A stretch of DNA of 53,111 nt from Sedimentisphaerales bacterium (GTDB lineage: Bacteria; Planctomycetota; Phycisphaerae; Sedimentisphaerales; Anaerobacaceae): contig JAFGCD010000147.1 in the NCBI GenBank assembly GCA_016932835.1, positions 1 to 53,111 of the forward strand. Reading direction: 5' to 3'. Below the pieces are notes generated by a model. That model was not told where the DNA came from and made no database searches. It saw only the letters and a program-made list of their open reading frames with translations. Position numbers and translations under genes: made by a program. Shown here one piece after another: positions 34,037-43,955 of the stretch. Numbering within the stretch: position 1 is the stretch's first letter; every line of letters begins with the position of its first letter.

Positions 34037-34579
34037 CTATTTCATAGCGACGGCGGTTTGTGTGAGCTTCGGGTTGTGTATCTCAATCACCGAATCGAGA
34101 AGGCTGCCGTTCGTTCGACTCTTCTTCATATAGATGGTTCTCGTTCGGATGAGATACTCGGAGGACTCGACCTTCCTGATGAAGTTCACGATATCGGCGA
34201 GGGCCAGCGCGTGCAATTCGACTTCGACAACAGTTTGTGCATATTCGGTTCCGAGAGGAATCGGCCGCTGCTCCATTTTGGCGAGGTTCTTGTCGAGGCC
34301 GGTCTGCTTGATTATTGATTCGAGAAACGGGAGGAGTTCGAAATTTTCGGGCTGCGCATCGATGCTTTGTCGCAGTTTTTTGAGATCGGCTGTTAACGAA
34401 TTGTACTGAGCGGCGGCGGCGGAGAGCTTGCGAAGCTCATCCTGCTTCTGCGGGATGACTCTCTCGAGCGTAGCAATCCTGTCTCTGGCGGGGTTTATTA
34501 CGGAGCTGAATAGCAGCCAGGCGGCGGCAAAAATGGCCAGGAATGCGGCGAATTTTTTTTCTCTTTTTGTCAGGCGCAT
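34037..34579 (-). CDS. gspM: Type II secretion system protein M (PilO/GspM-like)
   Basis: 180 residues. A short cytoplasmic start (MRLTKREKKF), one membrane helix (FAAFLAIFAAAWLLFSSVIN), a coiled-coil stretch (ERVIPQKQDELRKLSAAAAQ) and a ferredoxin-like periplasmic domain (VVEVELHALALADIVNFIRK). GspM joins GspL in the inner-membrane platform. The start codon overlaps the gspL stop by one base (TAATG). It is the last gene of the operon; no gspN or prepilin peptidase follows. Confidence 0.8.
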   Translation of the reverse strand: MRLTKREKKFAAFLAIFAAAWLLFSSVINPARDRIATLERVIPQKQDELRKLSAAAAQYNSLTADLKKLRQSIDAQPENFELLPFLESIIKQTGLDKNLAKMEQRPIPLGTEYAQTVVEVELHALALADIVNFIRKVESSEYLIRTRTIYMKKSRTNGSLLDSVIEIHNPKLTQTAVAMK

Positions 34580-36057
34580 TATCTTTTCTCCTGCTTTCCG
34601 GATGAAATTGTCATGGTGAACCGCGCACGGCCGCTGCCGGCTTCCCTGCGGACATCGGTGACATCGACCAGTTCGAAATCGGGGAGTTGCTGTAAGACTC
34701 GCTGCCAGTCATAAACTGACTCGAAGGAATTGCATCCGCCGGTTATGCGAACCGCAGTGTCTGTAATCAGCAAATCTTCAAGCTCGATATCGGCATCGGC
34801 CGGGGCCGTTCGACTGACAGCACTGAGAATTCTAATCGGTCCCATGGCTGCGGGGGTAAAGGCTGCGAACAGGCGATAGTCGTTTTTGAGGGCGTCGAGT
34901 TTCTGACGCATCTGTGCGAGAGGGCTTACAATGTTTTTCTCGTCGGGCAGCGCTGCGGTGAAAGTCTCGTTTATGTTGGCCTTGGTATCGGCGTAGGCGC
35001 TTTCGAGCCGGGATAACCTGGTGAAGAGGCCGACTATAAGAAGTACGATGACGGCGACGAGCAGTGTCCCGTAGGCGACTAATTCTCTTTTGACGTCGAT
35101 GGGCTTTTGCGTCAGGCGATTTTCGGCCTCGATGAAATTCAGGCCTTTTGTTCGTTCGGGATCGAGCAGCCGCAGAGCCAGACCTTCGGCAACACAAATT
35201 GCGGGCTCTGCGGGCTGGTTATCGAAGGCACGAACTTGAGCATACGGATCGATAACGGTGAGACTGCGATTTAGATTCGATTCAATCAGCGGCTTCAGGC
35301 TGTCGCGGGACTCGGCGGCGGCAAGCAGATAGAGTTCGGCCGATTCGTCTATGGGTTTGTCGAACACTTTTTGCCATGTAATCCTTGCTTCGGCAGAAAC
35401 GGTCTCGGCGAGCATGTCCTCAGTTGCGTCAATATCGTTATCGGAGGGGGGCGGGATCGGGATATTCCTGACCAATACAAGGTCGCCGTCAGCGACCGCG
35501 GAAATGGTCAAAAAGCGCTCGTCGATACAGGCGATTAGTGCGCGGCCTGCCGTAAGCCGGGAATGATTGACGATAGCAGCCGAATGGACTGCACATACAG
35601 GCGCCTCTATGAGCCGCGGGCGGATATGCGCTTTTGCAAGGATGCGCTTCATCTCGGCGAGTGATGACTTTGCAACGGCAGCGGTGAGGATGGAGTATCC
35701 ACCGCCTGCCTTTGGGCGAGATGAACACGCCTGGATTATGATCTGATCGGCGGGAATCGGAAAGCTGTCGCTCAGTGGCGAGGAATTCTGCCGACTGAGT
35801 TGCTCAAGACCCGCATCGTCGGCATGGATGCTGCGGAAAAAGACGGCATCACGCGGCACAGACACTGCAACGGCGGCGCGCCTGTCAAAACCATGACGGC
35901 TGAATAGTGTCCTGAGCATTTCAGGCATTGAATCGGAGGACCGGCGGATGAACGTACTGAAGGTCTTCTCGACACGGAAACCCTGTGCGGTTCTGAGTAT
36001 TTGGGCGGCGTGCAAAAATCCGGGGCCGACATCAATGCCAATAGACCGTTTAATCAT
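34579..36057 (-). CDS. gspL: Type II secretion system protein L (PilM-PilN-like fusion)
   Basis: 492 residues. The N-terminal actin-like domain (SIGIDVGPGFLHAAQILRTA, VAVSVPRDAVFFRSI, LIACIDERFLTIS) would contact the GspE ATPase in the cytoplasm. One membrane helix (TLLVAVIVLLIVGLF) follows a linker, then a coiled coil and a PilN-type periplasmic domain (ADADIELEDLLITDTAVRIT). This is the GspL arrangement, equivalent to PilM plus PilN in type IV pili. It overlaps gspK by eight bases. It is longer than the common 380-420 residue GspL, mostly in the actin-like part. Confidence 0.8.
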   Translation of the reverse strand: MIKRSIGIDVGPGFLHAAQILRTAQGFRVEKTFSTFIRRSSDSMPEMLRTLFSRHGFDRRAAVAVSVPRDAVFFRSIHADDAGLEQLSRQNSSPLSDSFPIPADQIIIQACSSRPKAGGGYSILTAAVAKSSLAEMKRILAKAHIRPRLIEAPVCAVHSAAIVNHSRLTAGRALIACIDERFLTISAVADGDLVLVRNIPIPPPSDNDIDATEDMLAETVSAEARITWQKVFDKPIDESAELYLLAAAESRDSLKPLIESNLNRSLTVIDPYAQVRAFDNQPAEPAICVAEGLALRLLDPERTKGLNFIEAENRLTQKPIDVKRELVAYGTLLVAVIVLLIVGLFTRLSRLESAYADTKANINETFTAALPDEKNIVSPLAQMRQKLDALKNDYRLFAAFTPAAMGPIRILSAVSRTAPADADIELEDLLITDTAVRITGGCNSFESVYDWQRVLQQLPDFELVDVTDVRREAGSGRARFTMTISSGKQEKR

Positions 36058-37096
36058 TATGCTGTCTCCGGTAGCTGGTCGTTCGATGGACGCTTTCGCA
36101 ATATTGGGGCGACAATTCTTCGTATAGAATCACGTCAATACTTCCTGCCGCTTCGTTTCTTTGAATCGTCGCTGATATCGTGCAATCGAGTCCTCCTGCG
36201 CAACCGCATGAGATTACCCGGTAATATTCGCTGATCGGGCGCGTTGTGACGGTTCTCCTGAGGCTCTGATATACGGCGTCTGTCATTCCAGGTATATCAC
36301 GAAGCTCAGAGAGACTTTCGAAGGGTTTTTCGCTGCGACGTTTGACAATCATCGCTGCGAGGACAGGGTCCATATCCTCCGAGAGGCTCTCTATGACGAG
36401 TTGCGGGGCGTGATTTATGTTGATCATCCCATCCCCGTAAACGGTTACATAGTCACGGATGCGCTCGAAGACCGCGGGGGTGACTGCCTTGACGAGCAGG
36501 AGTTCTTCGATGGTGTCCAACGGACCGTTCTTCGGACGGTACGGGGACGAAAGCGCGGCGTAATAATCCGATTCGGCGCCGAGATTCCCCTTTGAGACAA
36601 ACGGCAGACAGATCGTTTCGTCGTCAACGTCGATCCAGTCTATTATTGCGGGAACGATTTCGTAGCCAAGCAGCGGATCGGCGAGGCCGGCTCGATTGAC
36701 GGCATCGATGAGGGCGAGGAACTGGTCGATTCTGGTTCGGTCTGGCCTGCCCATGCGGTCTTTGAGGAGATTCAGGTTCAGCTTGCTGCTCTCCTGGTTG
36801 ACGGTAATCGAACATGTCCCGTCGGCCAGGTCAATATTCGTCCGGCCATCGAGCACAGTCATCAGGTTATCGCTATGAAGTGCACCGGCGTTCTTCAGCG
36901 AAGCGATTGCGATACTCAGGCCCGTTCTTGCGCAATTCAGTGCACGGGCGGAGTTCTTGAAACGGTCCGCAACGACGAGATTGTCCCGAGAGGCCCGGTT
37001 GAAGCCGAAGAGCAAAACGCTGAGCATTATAACCGTGCACAGAACGAGCACGATTATGAATCCCTTTTCCCGAGTTTTTACGGTTTTGAGTTTCAT
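36050..37096 (-). CDS. gspK: Type II secretion minor pseudopilin K
   Basis: 348 residues. After MKLKTVKTREKG the mature N-terminus FIIVLVLCTVIMLSVLLFGF lacks the Glu at position 5, as usual for GspK, the tip pseudopilin. The large helical insert and two helix-hairpin-helix-like parts are visible (DTIEELLLVKAVTPAVFERI, SEKPFESLSELRDIPGM). The start is ATG 37096; a longer frame to 37210 overlaps gspJ. The C-terminal SCGCAGGLDC is unusual and may be a disulfide-rich end. Confidence 0.85.
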   Translation of the reverse strand: MKLKTVKTREKGFIIVLVLCTVIMLSVLLFGFNRASRDNLVVADRFKNSARALNCARTGLSIAIASLKNAGALHSDNLMTVLDGRTNIDLADGTCSITVNQESSKLNLNLLKDRMGRPDRTRIDQFLALIDAVNRAGLADPLLGYEIVPAIIDWIDVDDETICLPFVSKGNLGAESDYYAALSSPYRPKNGPLDTIEELLLVKAVTPAVFERIRDYVTVYGDGMININHAPQLVIESLSEDMDPVLAAMIVKRRSEKPFESLSELRDIPGMTDAVYQSLRRTVTTRPISEYYRVISCGCAGGLDCTISATIQRNEAAGSIDVILYEELSPQYCESVHRTTSYRRQHND

Positions 37097-37115
37097 TGCT
37101 TCTTTCGAGCTAAGG

Positions 37116-37817
37116 CTACCGTTTGGAAATGTCCCGGCTGGTCTGCTCTCTATGCACGGCCACGTAAGCGACAGTGCTGAAAACGCACTGGCGGCTATTC
37201 TCGTCTTCACATGCGACAGTTATGCTCACCGCGGCGGGTAGATTATTGTTCTTCTCGAAATCCCATTCGCTCCACCATTGCTTTCCGTCGAAAAATGCCA
37301 ATCTTATATGTCGGACCTTTTCGATCAGCGGCGACCAATCACGCTTACGGCCTGGGGGCGTCTTGCCGTGTACCGCTCTGCTGCTGCTCATGAACAGGAT
37401 GCCCTCGTTTCTATCAAACCTGTATGCGACGTCATGGAGACCGTCGGGTCGGCCTTCTGCAAGGGATGACTGGTCGGTCGTTACCAGATTCAGGATTTGC
37501 CCGTCGGGGAGATCGACGCCGGCCTTGAAGCAGTTGATAGATTCGTCAATAACTTTCTCTGTATTCACCGGCAGCGCCTTCGGCTCCGACGAAGTGCCGT
37601 CCGCCAAACGAGCGTAAGCACAGCGAATCTGGCCTGACATCCGCTGCAAAACCGAGCGGACCTCTTCGGAGACCGTCATCCTGGACTTGTATATCTCCGC
37701 CGATCTGGCTGTTGCGAAGTAGCTGCCATAGACCATGGAAACGATCGACACCACTATCGCCATTGCGACGAGCATTTCGATCAGCGTGAAACCGGTTTTG
37801 CAGATTCTATATTTCAT
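37116..37817 (-). CDS. gspJ: Type II secretion minor pseudopilin J
   Basis: 233 residues. The prepilin signal is KYRICKTG|FTLIEMLVAMAIV with Gly at -1 and Glu at +5. The body (SVLQRMSGQIRCAYARLADG, RRKRDW-type region then IEKVRHIRLAFFDGKQWWSE) fits GspJ. GspI, J and K form the tip complex that starts the pseudopilus. The start overlaps the gspI stop by four bases. Confidence 0.8.
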   Translation of the reverse strand: MKYRICKTGFTLIEMLVAMAIVVSIVSMVYGSYFATARSAEIYKSRMTVSEEVRSVLQRMSGQIRCAYARLADGTSSEPKALPVNTEKVIDESINCFKAGVDLPDGQILNLVTTDQSSLAEGRPDGLHDVAYRFDRNEGILFMSSSRAVHGKTPPGRKRDWSPLIEKVRHIRLAFFDGKQWWSEWDFEKNNNLPAAVSITVACEDENSRQCVFSTVAYVAVHREQTSRDISKR

Positions 37818-38236
37818 TGCAGTTTGCTGTCAGCCACACATGTTGACATTCTCAAATGCTTTCGGCGGAGACCTTGGTTCCAGGTGACATCGACTGCGAT
37901 TTGTCGCAATCCGGCTGCCTCGGCAGCGTCGAATTCCGGCAATCGAAATTCGCTCACCTCGGTTCTCCAGCACAGATTCAGTGGGTCATCGTGCAATTGT
38001 CCGGTATCGACTCCGACATCTGGATATCCAGCGGCGAGCGTCTCTGATATCTTACCCTGCGCGAGGAGCACCGCCCTTGTATCGGCGTCGGCGGCATCGG
38101 CCATTCTGATGCTGAACAAGTGGAGCCTGAGCAGGCCCACGAGCGCGATTGCAGTTACAGCCAGCGCAGCGAGCACCTCTATAAAAGTGAATGCACGCGT
38201 GCGTGTTATCGTTTTGTACTGTTTCTCGGCGGTCAT
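37814..38236 (-). CDS. gspI: Type II secretion minor pseudopilin I
   Basis: 140 residues from ATG 38236. The prepilin signal is KTITRTRA|FTFIEVLAALAVT, with Ala rather than Gly at -1. The short body (LLAQGKISETLAAGYPDVGV, DDPLNLCWRTEVSEFRLP) matches GspI, which anchors the tip complex. An upstream in-frame ATG at 38260 would overlap gspG by 14 bases; I prefer 38236, which leaves a 10-base gap, though its ribosome-binding site is weak either way. Confidence 0.8.
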   Translation of the reverse strand: MTAEKQYKTITRTRAFTFIEVLAALAVTAIALVGLLRLHLFSIRMADAADADTRAVLLAQGKISETLAAGYPDVGVDTGQLHDDPLNLCWRTEVSEFRLPEFDAAEAAGLRQIAVDVTWNQGLRRKHLRMSTCVADSKLQ

Positions 38237-38246
38237 AGCGAGGATA

Positions 38247-38696
38247 CTACCCCATTTCATCGAGGTTCCAGCTTTCGATATCGGCGTCGTCGCCCTCGCC
38301 GCCGTCTTCACCGTCTTTGCCGTACGATTCGAGGTCGTAGTCTTTGCCGTGCAGGCCCGGCGAGACATATACGAAGGCGTTGCCCCAGGGATCCAGAGGC
38401 GCTTTGTCCAGATAGCCGTCGGCGTTGTACCCCTTTATTCCGGGGTCGGCAACGAGGGCCTGAAGTCCTTCGGATGTCGTTGGGAAGCGGCCCGTGTCGG
38501 TCTTGAATAAGGCCAGGGCTGATTCGATGCTGCGAATATCGACCTTCGCTTTCATTCTCCTTGCCTGCTCGGGGCGATTGAGTATTCGAGGCATAATCAC
38601 GGTCGCCAGCAGGCCCAGGATTACGACAACAATCATCAGTTCAATGAGTGTGAAGGCATGGTTCGCTGAACGGCGTTTTTTGTTTTTTGTTTTCAT
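38247..38696 (-). CDS. gspG: Type II secretion major pseudopilin G
   Basis: 149 residues. The prepilin signal is KRRSANHA|FTLIELMIVVVILGL, with Ala at -1. The body is diagnostic for GspG: IESALALFKTDTGRFPTTSE, GLQALVADP and APLDPWGNAFVYVSPG, then the Asp-rich calcium-site region DYDLESYGKDGEDGG. The C-terminal tail is acidic (EGDDADIESWNLDEMG). ATG 38696 is chosen; the frame to 38765 lies within gspF. Confidence 0.92.
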   Translation of the reverse strand: MKTKNKKRRSANHAFTLIELMIVVVILGLLATVIMPRILNRPEQARRMKAKVDIRSIESALALFKTDTGRFPTTSEGLQALVADPGIKGYNADGYLDKAPLDPWGNAFVYVSPGLHGKDYDLESYGKDGEDGGEGDDADIESWNLDEMG

Positions 38697-38712
38697 TTTT
38701 ATGATGACTCCT

Positions 38713-39936
38713 CTAAATAGCCTGATTGATATCGAATATCGGCAGCAGGATTGCAAGCACGACAAAACCGATTACGGCGCCCATAACAAGAAGGATTGCC
38801 GGTTCGAGCAGCGAAAGAAGGGTTCTCGATGCCATCTCGACTTCGTCATCGTACATATCGGCGATGTCTGTCAGCGCATTCTCTATCGTTCCGCCAGCCT
38901 GACCCGTGGCAATGGTATGCAGGACGATTGGAGGGAATAATCCGGTCCGTCCCATTGCCTGGGCGATGCCGCCTCCGGTGCCGATAGATTCCTTTACGGA
39001 ATTGAAGACGCCGGCGATAAAACGATTCTGAACAACGCCCTTTACAATATCGAGTGCGCGTAATATTGGGATGCCGCTTGCGAGCAGGGCTGCCAAGGTC
39101 CTGGTCATGCGTGCGGTTTCGAGTTTGAGCATGAGAATGCCAAACAACGGAAGCCTGAGCTTGAAGCGGTCCCAGGTCATTCTGCCATGCTCGGACCTGA
39201 TGCAGGCGGCGATTCCAAAAAATCCGGCGCACGCCGCGAGAGGAAAGAGCAGCCAGTATTTTCTCATGAATGAACATATCGCTATCAGCAGCGTGGTCGG
39301 CCAGGGAAGTTGGCGGTTCATTTCGAGGAATATCTGCGTAATGCTCGGCACTACGAAGGAGAGCAGGAATATCAGAACGCCGACAGCGACAATCGCCATC
39401 ATCAGCGGATATGCAATGACGGATTTGATTTTTCCGGCGAGGCGAACCTTGTTTTCGAGCATCTCAGCGAGCTTCAGCAGGGTGCTTTCGAGTGCGCCGC
39501 CGGTCTGGCCTGCTTCCACCATGCTTACGAACACTTTTGAGAATACATCAGGGTATTTCGCCAGGGCGTCGGAAAATGCGAGGCCGTCATTAACGTCGTC
39601 CCGCAGGTTTGCAACGACCTTGGCAAGCGGATTGCTCTGCGGTCTGAATCGCATTGTAACGGGCTTCGCATGCTCATAAATCCGGTCCCCGTCGCCGGGA
39701 ACAGTTGCATCCTCCAACTGTTCGACGAGAGCAGAGAGAGCCGGCACGAGCGGCATTCCCGCATGCAGCAACGTGGATAATTGCCTTGTGAAACGGCAGA
39801 TATCCTTGGTTCTGATTCTCCTGAGGAGATCCGGCGAGAGTACAGGGGGCCTGGCAAGGCGGCGAGCGAGAGAGTCCGAAGAACTCCTCGCGGGCTGCGT
39901 TTTACCTTCAACGGAGTTGTACTGAGCTACGACCAT
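38713..39936 (-). CDS. gspF: Type II secretion inner-membrane platform protein F
   Basis: 407 residues. Two T2SSF domains: the first with DICRFTRQLSTLLHAGMPLV and GQTGGALESTLLKLAEMLEN, the second with MTRTLAALLASGIPILRALD and GQAGGTIENALTDIADMYDD. Three membrane segments (SVIAYPLMMAIVAVGVLIFL and neighbour, WLLFPLAACAGFFGIAACI, LLEPAILLVMGAVIGFVVLA). It links the ATPase to pseudopilus assembly. The start is ATG 39936 with AGGGGATGG upstream, one base past the gspE stop. Confidence 0.92.
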   Translation of the reverse strand: MVVAQYNSVEGKTQPARSSSDSLARRLARPPVLSPDLLRRIRTKDICRFTRQLSTLLHAGMPLVPALSALVEQLEDATVPGDGDRIYEHAKPVTMRFRPQSNPLAKVVANLRDDVNDGLAFSDALAKYPDVFSKVFVSMVEAGQTGGALESTLLKLAEMLENKVRLAGKIKSVIAYPLMMAIVAVGVLIFLLSFVVPSITQIFLEMNRQLPWPTTLLIAICSFMRKYWLLFPLAACAGFFGIAACIRSEHGRMTWDRFKLRLPLFGILMLKLETARMTRTLAALLASGIPILRALDIVKGVVQNRFIAGVFNSVKESIGTGGGIAQAMGRTGLFPPIVLHTIATGQAGGTIENALTDIADMYDDEVEMASRTLLSLLEPAILLVMGAVIGFVVLAILLPIFDINQAI

Positions 39937-39937
39937 T

Positions 39938-41611
39938 CTATGCCATCCCCTGTTCAATTTTGATGGTATCGGCCGTGACCCTGTATACCTCTTCGAGCGA
40001 AGTAATCCCAGCCAGAGCCTTGTGGAAGCCATCGTCTCTGAGAGTTGCCATTCCCTTTTTGACGGCGGCCTGTTCTATGAGGTGGGAGCCGCATCTTTGT
40101 GTTATCATAGCCTTTATGTCGTCGTCAACAATCAGCTGCTCCAGAATGGCGGTCCTTCCGAGGTACCCGGTCCGGCGGCAGTTCTCGCAGCCGAGACCTT
40201 TGTAGAACGGACCCTGATTTAATTTGTCATTGGGGCTTATGCCGGCCAGTGCAATGGTATGTTCGCCGGCGTCGAGGGCGGTTTTGCACTGGGGACATAT
40301 TACTCGCACGAGTCGCTGCGCCATGATGGCTACGACGGATGATGAAATCAAATAAGGCTCGATGCCCATGTCGATGAGTCGAGTGACAGCCGAAGCCGAG
40401 TCATTGGTGTGGAGAGTGCTAAGGACGAGGTGCCCCGTCAGTGAAGCCTGTATCGCTATCTCGGCGGTTTCGAGATCTCGGATTTCGCCTATCATAATCA
40501 CATCCGGGTCCTGCCTTAAGATATGCCGCAGACAATTTGCGAATGTTAGGTTTATCTTGGGCTTTACCTGCATCTGGCCTATGCCGGGAATCTGATATTC
40601 TATCGGGTCCTCGACAGTAAGAATGTTTCGCTGCTCGCAGTTCAGTTCGTTCAGCGCCGCATAGAGGGAGGTTGTCTTTCCGCTTCCTGTCGGGCCGGTG
40701 AGGAGTATTATTCCGTGCGGCATGGCGATCAGCCGACGAAATCTTTCGAGCAGATCTGCTGCAAATCCGACCTGGTCGAGAGCAAACTCCGCTCGACTTT
40801 TGTCGAGCAGCCTGAGCATGATGCGCTCGCCTCCGAGGGTAGGGATTGTAGAGACGCGAATATCGACCAGATCACTGGCAATCTTGATTCTACTCTGGCC
40901 GTCCTGGGGAAGCCTTCGCTCCGCGATGTTGAGGTTGGCCATGACCTTCAGTCTCGACAGGACAGCCGGGACCTGCTCGCAGGGCAGCGTCATAATATCG
41001 TGGAGGACACCGTCAATTCTGAAGCGGACTCTCGCTTCGTTCTCATACGGCTCGATGTGTATATCGCTCGCCCGGCTGTGAACAGCGTCAAAAAGAATTT
41101 TGTTGACGAGCTTTATGGCCGGGGCTTTGCCGGCAACGTTCAACAGGTCCTCGGCCCACGTTTGCACAGAAGAGACGTCGAGATTGCTGTGAGTACGAGA
41201 GGCATCTTTCTCGCGGCCCGGATCACTGTCGAAACCAGGCTGCGCAGTCTGATAGTAGCACAGACTGATGGCCTTTTCTATCTGGTCGGCGGGACATACA
41301 ACACGAATGCACGGCTGATTCAGAACGCTGACAATCGCATCGTATGCTTCGATATTCAACGGCTCGGCCAGTGCAACAGCGAGAGTTCCGTCGTCGAGAG
41401 TGAGCGGAATGGCACACTGGCTCTTAAGAAATTCCAGCGGCAGTTTTCTCGCCAGATCCGGGACCAACTGTTCGGGAGAAATAGCATCGATGAATCGACG
41501 AGGACCGGCAAGGTCGGCGGGATCGAGAGTATCGGTCTGCGAGCCGGCTTTTTGAGAAGCAGCAGCAGAATTTGAGCCGTCGGCTATTTGTCCGTCGAGT
41601 TTTGTATTCAC
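39938..41611 (-). CDS. gspE: Type II secretion ATPase E
   Basis: 557 residues, the motor of the system. The N1E-like domain (LPLEFLKSQCAIPLTLDDGT) is followed by the ATPase with Walker A ILLTGPTGSGKTTSLYAALN, the Asp box ILTVEDPIEYQIPGIGQMQV, Walker B VIMIGEIRDLETAEIA and the His box GHLVLSTLHTND. A four-Cys zinc loop is present (VICPQCKTALD, GCENCRRTGYLG), typical of GspE. The start is a GTG at 41611 with GAGGAGG upstream. Confidence 0.95.
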   Translation of the reverse strand: MNTKLDGQIADGSNSAAASQKAGSQTDTLDPADLAGPRRFIDAISPEQLVPDLARKLPLEFLKSQCAIPLTLDDGTLAVALAEPLNIEAYDAIVSVLNQPCIRVVCPADQIEKAISLCYYQTAQPGFDSDPGREKDASRTHSNLDVSSVQTWAEDLLNVAGKAPAIKLVNKILFDAVHSRASDIHIEPYENEARVRFRIDGVLHDIMTLPCEQVPAVLSRLKVMANLNIAERRLPQDGQSRIKIASDLVDIRVSTIPTLGGERIMLRLLDKSRAEFALDQVGFAADLLERFRRLIAMPHGIILLTGPTGSGKTTSLYAALNELNCEQRNILTVEDPIEYQIPGIGQMQVKPKINLTFANCLRHILRQDPDVIMIGEIRDLETAEIAIQASLTGHLVLSTLHTNDSASAVTRLIDMGIEPYLISSSVVAIMAQRLVRVICPQCKTALDAGEHTIALAGISPNDKLNQGPFYKGLGCENCRRTGYLGRTAILEQLIVDDDIKAMITQRCGSHLIEQAAVKKGMATLRDDGFHKALAGITSLEEVYRVTADTIKIEQGMA

Positions 41612-41651
41612 CGGCTGACCTCCTCAACATCGGGACAGATGTGTATGCCTG

Positions 41652-43919
41652 TCATTTTCTTCCGGTCTCATCTTTCTTTTGATTTTCTTCGAGAACCGGG
41701 GCCATCTCGTCCTTCTTCTTATTTGTGATCTTCTCAAGGTCCAGTTGATTTCCCAGCCTGTACGGCGTTATGAACAGCAGCAGATTGGTCTTCTGCAGCT
41801 TGTCTCTGCGAAATCTGAAAAGTGAGCCGACTACGGGTATGTCGCCGAGCAGAGGAACCTTCTTCTTGATATTGGTTATGTCGTCCCTGATAAGGCCGCC
41901 AATAACGACGGTTGAGCCGCTATCCATCGAGATAACGGTCTGGGCCTGGCGTTTGGCGGTTGCAGGCGTATCCGTGGACGTAGTGGTGACATCATCGATG
42001 AGTTTGGTGAATTCGGTATCGACCTCAAGTCTTATGAGTCCACCCTGGCTTATATGAGGGGTAATCTCAAGACTGATACCGACGTCTTTATACTCATAGG
42101 TTTTGATGACGGTCGGGGTAATCAGGTCGCCGGTTTCGGTGATTCTGGACTGCATGACAAACGGCCTGTTTTCCCCGACGACTATCATCGCCTTTTGATG
42201 GTTGGAAGTCAGTATGTGCGGGGTGGAAAGGATGTTCACGCCCGAGACTTTCTGGAGGGCGTGAAGTATTGTTCCGATTTGCCGGTTTGTTCCGGCGCCT
42301 CTCCATGCGCCGAGGGCGAGTCCTTCGAGTGTGCCGCTGGCGAAGCCGGACCTGAGTCCGAATCCCGTTGCGCCGAAGACTCGAACACTCCCGTCAACAG
42401 ACTGGTCGAGGCTGGCCCAGTCCACTCCGATTTCCTTGAGGCTGTCTTCGCTGACCTCGATGATCTGCATTTCGACAAGCACCTGCTCCCGAACGATGTC
42501 GAGTTTTTCTATGATCTCTCCGATGACCTCGAAATCCTGGGCGGAAGCCGAAATGATTACGGCATTTGTCCCCTCGTCTGACGTGACCTGTACGGGTTTT
42601 GATGCTTCGATAGCTCCGGAGATTCTAAGGTTCGTCAGCGCGGCGGTCAGGGATTGTGCGACTTCCTTCGACTGAGCGTTCTGGAGATACACGACGTGTA
42701 CGTTGTTTGAGCCGATAGGCCGCTGGACGTCGAGCTGCTCCACCAATCCGCGAATAGTATCGATATCCTGAGGTGCGGCGACGATGATCAGTGAATTCGT
42801 GCGGTCGTCGGCGAGTATTTTCATCGCCGTATCACCCTGCTGGGTCCTGTTGCGAGAGCTTTGTCCAGCGGCGGTGCTTCGTTCGTCCATTATCTGCAAA
42901 ATCTGCTCGCTGAGGACCTGGGCGGAAGCGTACTTCAGCGGAATGACTAAAGCGGCTTCTTTCGAGCCGGGAACGTCGAGCCGGTGTATAATCGTGGTGA
43001 GGTAGCGTATGTTGGATGAGGTGTCCGTTACGACAATCGAATTGGTTCTTGGATAAGTTGCGATTTGCGATTCCGCTGCAGCGAACGGCTTTACTATTCC
43101 GGCAACCTCGGCGGCATCGGCGTAACTGAGGGGGATGATCTGCGTAACAACAGAATCCGTATCCGGCATCTGCTCGGGATCGCTTCCGATTCGTACTTGC
43201 AGGCTGCGTTTTGCGGCCTGGGCCTTGGGCACTATCTTAACCAGGTCTCCCGACGGCACGGCGGCGTAACCCTGCACATCGAGAATCGATTCGAGGACCG
43301 TATATACATCACCGAGTCTTATTTTAGTCGGCGACATGACGGTAACGGGACCGCTGACGCTTTTGTCCACAACGAAATTGATTCCCGTTATATCCCCGAT
43401 GGTTTTCAGGACGGCATTAATATCGACTTTGTCGAAGTTCAATGAGACGAGTTGGTCTGCCATTTCAGGGCTATCGATCGCCGGCATGTCAACAGACACC
43501 GCAGAAGAGATTTCCGGGGCCGCATCACCGACTGTCGCGATACCGGCGAGAGCGGCGCCGGCTTCGAGCGGGCGTGCGACGCTGCGATCAGCCATCGCGG
43601 TAATATCCATCTGAGACAGTATTGCTGTATCGGTGAACGCCTGCGGCGCTGCAGCTACCGAAGCTGGCCGGGTGAGTTTGTTATTTGCCCTAGCGAAGTC
43701 CGCATTAGCACGGTACAACTGCTCGCTGAAATCTTCACCGCCGCTGGGTGAATGCGGATTCTCAGAAACATGAGGTGCAGGCTCAGGGGGTATGCCTTGT
43801 GATTTATGATTTGACTTGCAGCCGGCGAACACTATGCACAGGCTGAAGACAAAACATAAGAGATTCCTCGTTGCATTGGCTCTCTGGTACCGGGCAGCTT
43901 GAGAATTGGGTATCAACAT
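41652..43919 (-). CDS. gspD: Type II secretion outer-membrane secretin D (lipoprotein)
   Basis: 755 residues. A lipoprotein signal ends at LCIVFAGCKSN (Cys34), so no separate pilotin may be needed. An unusual 130-residue low-complexity region precedes the N0 domain (SLNFDKVDINAVLKTIGDIT). N1-N3 domains follow (IIPLSYADAAEVAGIVKPFA, VIPLKYASAQVLSEQILQIM, NVHVVYLQNAQSKEVAQSLT), then the secretin barrel (EQVLVEMQIIEVSEDSLKEI, ILSTPHILTSNHQKAMIVVG, STVVIGGLIRDDITNIKKKV). It forms the exit channel. Confidence 0.93.
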   Translation of the reverse strand: MLIPNSQAARYQRANATRNLLCFVFSLCIVFAGCKSNHKSQGIPPEPAPHVSENPHSPSGGEDFSEQLYRANADFARANNKLTRPASVAAAPQAFTDTAILSQMDITAMADRSVARPLEAGAALAGIATVGDAAPEISSAVSVDMPAIDSPEMADQLVSLNFDKVDINAVLKTIGDITGINFVVDKSVSGPVTVMSPTKIRLGDVYTVLESILDVQGYAAVPSGDLVKIVPKAQAAKRSLQVRIGSDPEQMPDTDSVVTQIIPLSYADAAEVAGIVKPFAAAESQIATYPRTNSIVVTDTSSNIRYLTTIIHRLDVPGSKEAALVIPLKYASAQVLSEQILQIMDERSTAAGQSSRNRTQQGDTAMKILADDRTNSLIIVAAPQDIDTIRGLVEQLDVQRPIGSNNVHVVYLQNAQSKEVAQSLTAALTNLRISGAIEASKPVQVTSDEGTNAVIISASAQDFEVIGEIIEKLDIVREQVLVEMQIIEVSEDSLKEIGVDWASLDQSVDGSVRVFGATGFGLRSGFASGTLEGLALGAWRGAGTNRQIGTILHALQKVSGVNILSTPHILTSNHQKAMIVVGENRPFVMQSRITETGDLITPTVIKTYEYKDVGISLEITPHISQGGLIRLEVDTEFTKLIDDVTTTSTDTPATAKRQAQTVISMDSGSTVVIGGLIRDDITNIKKKVPLLGDIPVVGSLFRFRRDKLQKTNLLLFITPYRLGNQLDLEKITNKKKDEMAPVLEENQKKDETGRK

Positions 43920-43955
43920 CTGTTTCTATCCGTTTAACTGAGGTTGTCTGATAAA